Origin: Oscillospiraceae bacterium
GTDB taxonomy: Bacteria > Bacillota > Clostridia > Oscillospirales > Oscillospiraceae
NCBI GenBank assembly: GCA_028705905.1
Contig: JAQWCP010000146.1
Span: 1-5,018, forward strand
Length of the DNA: 5,018 nucleotides
Direction: 5' to 3'
This document shows positions 3,001-5,018 of the stretch, one piece after another (position 1 is the first letter of the stretch; each line of letters begins with the position of its first letter). A program made the position numbers and the translations under genes. The notes beneath the pieces are model-generated. The model did no database searches and had not been told where the DNA came from. It worked only from the letters and a program-made list of their open reading frames with translations.

Positions 3001-5018
3001 CACCATTGCGGCAAAGGACTACACAGGCAGCACTTTGACAGCGGACGTGAACGATACCGCCGACTACACGGTGACCGCCAATGCAGGCGGCACCGATGCG
3101 GGCGATTATGATGTCGTGCTGACCCTCAAAGACCCCGCCAACTACCAGTGGCCGGGCAGCACATCGGCAACCAAAACCTTGACCTTTACCATCAACAAGG
3201 TGGCACAGAAGCCCCTGGCCATCACGGGCCAGCCGAACGCGACCCCCACCTATGGCGATAGCTTTACCCTTGGCACCACCGGCGGCAGCGGCATAAACCC
3301 TGTCACTTGGGCGGTAACGAAGGGCCTTGCCACGGTGGGCGCAGACGGCAAGGTGACCGTGACCGGTGTGGGTACCGTCACCATCACCGCCACCAGGAAG
3401 GCCGACAATAACCACACCGCGGACGTGAGCGATAGCTACACTGTCACCGTGGCAAAAGCCGACCTGACCATCACCGCCAACGACCAAACGCTGACCTATG
3501 GCGATACGTTCAAGGGCAACGGCGTGACCTACAGTGGCTTTGTGAACGGCGATACCGAAGCGAAGCTGAGCGGTACGCTGGGCTATACGACCACCTACAA
3601 CACCCAGAGCACCGTGGGCAGCACCCAAACCCTGACCCCTAAGGGGCTGACAAGCAGCAACTACAAAATCACCTTTGCAGCGGGCAATCTGACCGTCGAG
3701 CAGCGCGTGGCCACCCTGACTTGGACTGGCGCGGACGAGCGGGCGTATGACGGCAAAGCCTCCAACGTCACCGCCACCGCGGGCAACCTTGTGAACAACG
3801 AGACATTGACCGTGACCGTGACGGGCGGCACCGAGACAAACGTTGGCAGCCACACCGCCACCGCCACCAAGTTGACAGGCACCACCGCAGCTAACTACAA
3901 GCTGCCGACCACAGCCACCAAGGACTATAAGATCGTGCAGTCGGCCACCACCCTCACCGCCACGGCGGATAAAGCCAGCTACACCTATGGCGATACCATC
4001 AAAGTAACGGCGAACATCACGCCAAGCGGCACCGCGGCGGCTACCAAAGCACTGACGGTCCCCACGGCCAACCAGATTGCACTGTATTACGGCACGACCC
4101 AGATCAGCGACCCGGTCACCGCGGGTGCGGACGGTAAGGTAACCCTGACCTACGCCACCACTGAAAAAACGGTGCCCGCTGGCAAACAGAACCTGACCGT
4201 GAAGTATACGGGCAACGACAACATGGCGGATGCTACGGCTGACGTTTCTGTCACCATTGCCAAAAAAGAAGTGACTGCACCTACCATTGCGGCAGCCGAT
4301 TACACGGGCAAGACCCAAACCGCCACCGTGGCAGCCAACGAGTTGTACAAGGTGACCAAGAACGCGGGCGGCACCGATGTGGGCGACTATGATGTTGTGC
4401 TGACCTTGACCGACGCGAAAAACTACACATGGCCCAAGAGCGACAACGCGGCTCTTACGCTGAAATTCACCATTAACAAGGTGGCACAGGCGGGTCTTAC
4501 GATTAAGGATCAGCCGACAACGGTTACCTATGGGGATGCTGCATTTACCCTGAAAACAGAAGGCGGCAGCGGAACCGGCGCGGTAACATGGAGCGCAGAG
4601 GGTAAAGCAACTGTGGATAAAGTCGGAAAGGTAACGATCACCGGCGCAGGAGAAGCAATCATTACCGCAACGAAAGCCGCAGACGGAAACCATACAGAGG
4701 CTGTAACTGCGACCTACAAGGTTACAGTGGCGAAGAAGGCTCTTACCGTGACGGCAAAAGATCATACTATTACATATGGTGATAAACCAGCAGGAAATGG
4801 TGTTGACTACGATGGTTTTGCAAAGGGCGATGATGCAGGGAAACTGAGCGGAACCCTGGCCTATGATCACACATACCAGCAGTATGGTGATGTGGGAGCA
4901 AACTATAAGATCACACCGAAGGGCCTGACCAGCGATAATTACAATATTACATTCAAAGCAGGCACACTGACTGTGGAGCAGTTAGAAGCGACATTTACCT
5001 GGAACAATGTAAAGGAAC
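2..5018 (+). CDS. Giant multidomain secreted/surface adhesin-like protein, partial at both ends
   Basis: One frame is open for 1672 codons without a stop and enters and leaves the window open. The order is signal peptide (residues 1-23 as seen), Pro/Thr/Lys/Glu-rich linker (24-145), parallel beta-helix-like domain (146-550), then about eleven beta-sandwich modules of 75-110 residues (551-1672), the last of which is cut. Thr, Gly, Ala, Val and Asp dominate; Cys is absent after residue 498, as is usual in exported Gram-positive proteins. Repeated YGD, GDYDVVLTL and TVEQ motifs belong to MBG/YDG-type modules of bacterial surface proteins. The start is not visible: the first in-frame ATG (602) is at residue 201, inside the beta-helix region, so it cannot be the true start, and the signal peptide places the start just upstream of base 1. 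The role is inferred as adhesion or surface display; no catalytic motif was recognised. The C-terminal anchor and stop lie beyond base 5018. Confidence 0.96.
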   Translation, partial: MKQILALTLAVLLACQGNIVALADVQAPAVSEQITSVEKKTTPTETPKKAATKAAEKTPAEEPEKTPTETPKTTVTETPETTVTKTPEKTPTEAPKETPTKAAEKTPAEAPETTSAEPSEETPEKAPADPVETVQQASDVALLAVGPHVCDGVTFDKELTVGGELAAAGNYYLTGDLFIESTIVIRDEEANICLNGHTITMNAAGNVFTVRGSGKLTLYDCKGEGKVTHAPGINGIGVDVLSAGSTFIMNGGNIVGNKYPLDGGGINNKGTVEIHGGTIAGNSATGSNGKGGGIYSNSKLTIDGGEIMNNTAQSLTGGGGIYSSGKLTITNGSIHDNTAPGYGGGIIDNGGTTTISGGTISGNKSTNQSCGGGGICIVGTLTISGGKIENNTAAGSGGGIYVYRGGTATITGGEITGNTATKTAGGIYNEGTLTLNGAKIESNTAGGTGGGVWTKGTVTLRGNNDIWFNTNGKDYADNIYIPTGSYLTVSESVTGHLCVNTQVDPTSDQPVEFAKPGTGYTITDTDVSAFKSSTDGFVVKKNSAGNLELAVPAPALTAADFTYTAPSDLYYTGTAKAATVTPEQSATDAGVGDLTITYYDVDGKAVTPTKEGTYTVKVTDSNSIVTDLEMGSFTITRIFSASGASVSSRLGENDWYIGNVTITPPSGWKISTTDTADTKAWLDKLTQTADVESTTVSYYLKDAQGHITESKTTGTIKKDATPPDISKAEATEIKDTTAKIVISAYDATSGIASYGYAIKDSTMTGTKDDSSGMQSFTLTGLTANTAYTATVSVTDKAGNKQTRDVTFTTTKTLITTAAVTITAPVKGATPDTTATVAADAPYTAGAVTWAPEATKFMGSQAYRATVYLTPAAGYEFNDSTTATIPGVDGGTYAYLQDNGTLQVFGDFPKTAASVLDKIDVYDYKKTTYEAMDKFDPTGLQLLLTNDDGSTSIVAYGDDTKGDFTFSPETMTMDTDKVTITYSEKTTTLNVTVTKKEVTAPTIAAKDYTGSTLTADVNDTADYTVTANAGGTDAGDYDVVLTLKDPANYQWPGSTSATKTLTFTINKVAQKPLAITGQPNATPTYGDSFTLGTTGGSGINPVTWAVTKGLATVGADGKVTVTGVGTVTITATRKADNNHTADVSDSYTVTVAKADLTITANDQTLTYGDTFKGNGVTYSGFVNGDTEAKLSGTLGYTTTYNTQSTVGSTQTLTPKGLTSSNYKITFAAGNLTVEQRVATLTWTGADERAYDGKASNVTATAGNLVNNETLTVTVTGGTETNVGSHTATATKLTGTTAANYKLPTTATKDYKIVQSATTLTATADKASYTYGDTIKVTANITPSGTAAATKALTVPTANQIALYYGTTQISDPVTAGADGKVTLTYATTEKTVPAGKQNLTVKYTGNDNMADATADVSVTIAKKEVTAPTIAAADYTGKTQTATVAANELYKVTKNAGGTDVGDYDVVLTLTDAKNYTWPKSDNAALTLKFTINKVAQAGLTIKDQPTTVTYGDAAFTLKTEGGSGTGAVTWSAEGKATVDKVGKVTITGAGEAIITATKAADGNHTEAVTATYKVTVAKKALTVTAKDHTITYGDKPAGNGVDYDGFAKGDDAGKLSGTLAYDHTYQQYGDVGANYKITPKGLTSDNYNITFKAGTLTVEQLEATFTWNNVKE
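71..436 (+). other. Pro/Thr/Lys/Glu-rich linker region
   Basis: Residues 24-145 have no predicted globular character. A short lead (DVQAPAVSEQITSVEKK) precedes the 8-residue repeat array, followed by a tail ending in VETVQQASDVALLAV. Alternating acidic and basic residues with regular Pro and Thr suggest an extended, possibly glycosylated or wall-spanning stalk. The linker lies at the N-terminus of the mature protein, whereas Pro/Thr-rich wall-spanning segments in LPXTG proteins usually sit next to the C-terminal anchor. Confidence 0.8.
131..370 (+). repeat. 24-bp tandem repeat, ten units, coding for an 8-residue Thr/Pro/Glu/Lys repeat
   Basis: Reading from base 131 in 24-base steps gives ten in-register 8-residue units: TETPKKAA, TKAAEKTP, AEEPEKTP, TETPKTTV, TETPETTV, TKTPEKTP, TEAPKETP, TKAAEKTP, AEAPETTS, AEPSEETP. 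Units 4 and 5 (203-226 and 227-250) differ by a single base. A 31-base stretch at 155-185 recurs exactly at 299-329, six units (144 bases) away. The unit length is a multiple of three, so gain or loss of copies keeps the frame. The product is a low-complexity, charged, extended linker directly after the signal peptide, of a type used to hold surface domains away from the membrane or through the cell wall. The array decays into related sequence (EKAPADPV) after 370. Confidence 0.93.
437..1651 (+). other. Right-handed parallel beta-helix-like domain (Pmp/adhesin-type GGGI repeats)
   Basis: Residues 146-550. A cap-like segment (146-245, with LNGHTITMN and LTLYDCKG) is followed by repeated turns of the pattern GGGI(Y)xxGxLTIxGGxIxxNTA. 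GGGI-type turns start at residues 263, 291, 318, 343, 372, 397, 424 (AGGI) and 449, spaced 25-29 residues apart, which suits one helical coil per repeat. The GG[GA][ILV] and IxxN pairs resemble the GGA[ILV]/FxxN repeats of chlamydial Pmp proteins and other extracellular beta-helix adhesins. A closing segment (about 475-550: DYADNIYIPTGSYLTVSESV and onward to NLELA) is typical of the end of this domain in Firmicutes surface proteins. Cys lies at 150, 193, 221, 370, 376 and 498. I see no pectate lyase or glycosidase catalytic signature, so binding is more likely than catalysis. Confidence 0.86.
788..1420 (+). repeat. Degenerate tandem repeat of beta-helix coils (72-87 bp period)
   Basis: The DNA encoding the coils is itself repetitive. 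GGC-GGC-GGT/ATT cores start at 788, 872, 953, 1028, 1115, 1190, 1271 and 1346, with steps of 84, 81, 75, 87, 75, 81 and 75 bases. The best-conserved pair, 872-907 and 953-988, matches at 32 of 36 positions. All steps are multiples of three. The pattern suggests growth by duplication of single coils followed by divergence. Confidence 0.82.
1652..1912 (+). other. Ig-like beta-sandwich module 1 (MBG-like)
   Basis: Residues 551-637. It opens with PAPALTAADFTYTAPSDLYY, carries TGTAKAATVTPE and LTITYYDVDGKAV, and ends in GTYTVKVTDS then GSFTITR. The pattern 'Y-T/D-G-x-A-K-x-x-x-V' followed by 'GTYTVKV' is common in modules placed directly after GGGI beta-helices in Clostridia surface proteins. It probably acts as a rigid spacer. 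Family assignment is by pattern only. Confidence 0.65.
1913..2161 (+). other. Ig-like beta-sandwich module 2
   Basis: Residues 638-720. It contains WYIGNVTITPPSGWKIS, a helical-looking patch (TKAWLDKLTQ) and VSYYLKDAQGHITESKTTGT ending in IKKDATPP. This 'VTITPPSGxxIS ... YYLKDxxGxIT ... IKxDxTPP' layout regularly comes just before a fibronectin type III module in Gram-positive surface proteins, which matches the next module here. No specific family name is claimed. Confidence 0.6.
2162..2437 (+). other. Fibronectin type III-like module
   Basis: Residues 721-812. The module starts at the TPP-type boundary and contains TTAKIVISAYDATSGIASYG, the classic FN3 core SFTLTGLTANTAY (residues 775-787), then TATVSVTDKAGN and a closing VTFTTT strand. 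The L-x-x-L-x-x-x-T-x-Y signature and the overall length near 90 residues fit FN3. In this context it is a spacer or binding module between Ig-like units. Confidence 0.78.
2438..2740 (+). other. Beta-rich repeat-type module (ITAPVKGATP type)
   Basis: Residues 813-913. The sequence TAAVTITAPVKGATPDT, AGAVTWAPEATKFMGSQAY, ATVYLTPAAGYEFNDSTTAT and then LQDNGTLQVFGDF matches a beta-sandwich module seen in many Firmicutes S-layer-like and adhesin proteins: 'V-x-x-P-x-x-G-x-x-P', then 'W-x-P', then 'Y-x-A-x-V-x-L-T-x-x-x-G-Y-x-F'. The last strands normally read as V-T-L-x-x-x-F, here LQVFGDF. No function beyond structural display can be assigned. Confidence 0.62.
2741..2980 (+). other. Bacterial Ig-like module (Big_3-like)
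   Basis: Residues 914-993. IDVYDYKKTTYEAMDKFDPT is followed by GLQLLLTNDDGST, FTFSPETM, DKVTITYSEKTTTLNVTVTK. The pattern 'K-x-x-Y-x-x-x-x-x-F-D-x-x-G-L-x-[VL]' plus 'DGS' plus 'V-T-[IV]-x-Y' ending in 'V-x-V' is characteristic of Big_3 domains. It leads directly into the first super-repeat copy. Confidence 0.75.
2981..3208 (+). other. MBG-like module A (KKEVTAP...GGTDAGDYDV type)
   Basis: Residues 994-1069. KKEVTAPTIAAKDYTG, then NAGGTDAGDYDVVLTL, NYQWPGS and closing FTINKVAQ. The G-G-T-D-[AV]-G-[DS]-Y-x-V core followed by N-Y-x-W and a 'F-T-I-x-[KP]' exit strand is the usual mark of short MBG-type all-beta modules in bacterial surface repeats. It is repeated as module A' at 4262-4489. Confidence 0.76.
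3209..3460 (+). other. Ig-like module A (Big_2-like)
   Basis: Residues 1070-1153. PLAITGQPNATPTYGDSFTL, GGSGINPVTWAV, ATVGADGKVTVTGVGTVTIT and AdxNHT with closing YTVTVAKA. The 'A-T-V-x-x-x-G-K-V-T-[VI]-x-G-x-G-x-x-x-I-T-A-T' segment resembles the Big_2/BID_2 core. It is repeated with one residue fewer at 4490-4738. Confidence 0.73.
3461..3703 (+). other. MBG module, YGX type, A
   Basis: Residues 1154-1234. LTITANDQTLTYGDTF, then GNGVTYSGFVNGDTEAKLSG, a central YTTTY segment, TPKGLTSSNYKITFAAGNLT and closing LTVEQ. The order 'L-T-[IV]-T-A-x-[DN]-x-T-x-x-Y-G-[DE]', 'Y-x-G-F-x-x-G-[DE]', 'N-Y-x-[IL]-x-F-x-x-G-x-L-T-V' is the signature of the YGX-type MBG domain. The YGD motif sits at the N-terminal edge as expected. 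Confidence 0.85.
3704..3940 (+). other. YDG-type module
   Basis: Residues 1235-1313. ATLTWTGADERAYDGKASNV carries the YDG motif after a W-x-G strand; then NETLTVTVTGGTETNVGSHT and NYKLPTTATKDYKIVQ. This 'Y-[DN]-G-x-x-x-x-V-T-A', 'N-V-G-S-H-T-A-T-A', 'N-Y-x-L-P' progression fits the YDG domain that commonly follows YGX-type MBG modules. The second copy begins at 4982 and is cut. Confidence 0.83.
3941..4261 (+). other. Ig-like module B (Big_3_5-like)
   Basis: Residues 1314-1420. TTLTATADKASYTYGDTIKV, ANITPSGTAAATKAL, QIALYYGTTQISDPV, DGKVTLTYATTEKTVPAGKQ, LTVKYTGNDNMADATADVSV and TIA. The 'T-[VL]-x-[VA]-x-[AP]-x-x-x-x-Y-G-[DE]', 'V-x-[LF]-Y-x-G-x-x-x', 'G-x-[HQ]-x-[LI]-x-[VA]-x-Y-x-G-[ND]-x-N-[FYM]-A' layout is that of Ig-like repeats such as Big_3_5. 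It closes one 427-residue super-repeat, and the next begins immediately with KKEVTAP. Confidence 0.74.
4262..4489 (+). other. MBG-like module A' (second copy)
   Basis: Residues 1421-1496. KKEVTAPTIAAADYTGKTQT, NAGGTDVGDYDVVLTLTDAK, NYTWPKS and closing FTINKVAQ. It has the same length (76 residues) as module A, with 54 identical positions, and the first 12 bases and many internal stretches match at DNA level. Codon choice still resembles copy 1. Confidence 0.8.
4490..4738 (+). other. Ig-like module A' (second copy, altered codon usage)
   Basis: Residues 1497-1579. GLTIKDQPTTVTYGDAAFTL, GGSGTGAVTWSAEGKATVDK, VGKVTITGAGEAIITATKAA and closing YKVTVAKK. It aligns with module A after one deleted codon next to the W. 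It uses GGA, GCA and ACA codons much more than its counterpart, marking the start of a stretch with different codon style. Confidence 0.75.
4739..4981 (+). other. MBG module, YGX type, A' (second copy, AT-richer)
   Basis: Residues 1580-1660. LTVTAKDHTITYGDKPAGNG, YDGFAKGDDAGKLSGTLAYD, TPKGLTSDNYNITFKAGTLT, closing LTVEQ. Of 80 aligned residues, 49 match the first copy. Hand-counted GC over 4741-4980 is 110 of 240 (46%), against 142 of 240 (59%) over the equivalent 3481-3720. Confidence 0.85.
4982..5018 (+). other. YDG-type module, start only (truncated by window)
   Basis: Residues 1661-1672 read LEATFTWNNVKE and align with RVATLTWTGADE at the start of the first YDG module. The YDG motif itself would fall just after base 5018. 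The TTA Leu codon at 4982 is the first TTA, CTA or TCA codon in this frame since the TCA at 1862. Confidence 0.7.

Larger units (their letters stand above)
2981..3740 (+). repeat. Super-repeat copy 1 (the part duplicated at 4262-5018)
   Basis: This stretch encodes an MBG-like, an Ig-like and a YGX-type MBG module plus the start of a YDG module, and recurs in the same order at 4262-5018. Matching landmarks are 1281 bases apart (KKEVTAPTIAA, GDYDVVLTL, GGSG) and then 1278 bases apart after a one-codon deletion in copy 2 (YGD, TPKGLTS, TVEQ). By hand alignment the first modules (994-1069 and 1421-1496) agree at 54 of 76 residues, and the YGX modules at 49 of 80. The full period, including the YDG and Ig-like modules up to 4261, is 427 residues. 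Confidence 0.9.
4262..5018 (+). repeat. Super-repeat copy 2 (truncated by the window end)
   Basis: This is the second copy of the module set seen at 2981-3740, in the same frame. Bases 4262-4489 keep the codon style of copy 1. From about 4490 the codon choice changes sharply: Thr ACA is used in 11 of 30 Thr codons, against 1 of 37 in the matching part of copy 1. The copy is cut at the start of its YDG module (EATFTWNNVKE), so the protein probably continues with at least a YDG module and perhaps another full period. Confidence 0.9.

Noticed and set aside
1862..4870. 1002-residue open frame on the - strand as a gene
   Set aside because: It mirrors the sense codons exactly, is full of Cys, His and Arg without any domain pattern, and lies over sense modules that clearly repeat at protein level. 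Its openness is explained by rare use of TTA, CTA and TCA in the sense gene.

Overview
The window lies inside one very large protein-coding gene on the + strand. The reading frame starting at base 2 is open from the first complete codon to the last (bases 2-5017, 1672 codons, no stop). Neither the start codon nor the stop codon is inside the window. The product is a secreted or surface-displayed, multidomain, Thr/Gly/Ala-rich repeat protein of the kind described as an adhesin-like or 'MBG/YDG/Ig-like' protein. Shorter open frames elsewhere in the window are shadows of it.

Layout: bases 2-70 encode most of a signal peptide, so the true start is probably only a few codons upstream. Bases 71-436 encode a charged Pro/Thr/Lys/Glu-rich linker whose core (131-370) is ten tandem copies of a 24-bp, 8-codon unit. 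Bases 437-1651 encode a right-handed parallel beta-helix-like domain with eight GGGI-type turns spaced 25-29 residues apart. Bases 1652-2980 encode a string of beta-sandwich modules: Ig-like, a second Ig-like, fibronectin type III-like, another beta-rich module and a Big_3-like module. Bases 2981-4261 encode one copy of a 427-residue super-repeat (MBG-like, Ig-like, MBG YGX-type, YDG-type and a separate Ig-like module). A second copy starts at 4262 and runs off the end of the window.

Organism: the signal peptide style, the module set, the near absence of Cys in the mature protein (none after residue 498) and sample GC counts of about 45-63% suggest an anaerobic gut Firmicute, such as a member of the Oscillospiraceae or Lachnospiraceae. 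This is inference from protein style and not a species identification. No outer-membrane autotransporter barrel, LPXTG motif, SLH domain or other anchor is visible; a C-terminal anchor, if present, lies beyond the window.

Probable function: the beta-helix would be the ligand- or glycan-contacting head (or an enzyme-like fold without visible catalytic residues), and the sandwich modules a stalk or display array. The main points for follow-up are the 24-bp tandem array, the long super-repeat, and the change of codon usage inside the second super-repeat copy, which points to module shuffling between surface-protein genes. I see no RNA gene, mobile element, CRISPR array, promoter or terminator, and no intergenic DNA. 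I found nothing that supports a new multi-gene system.
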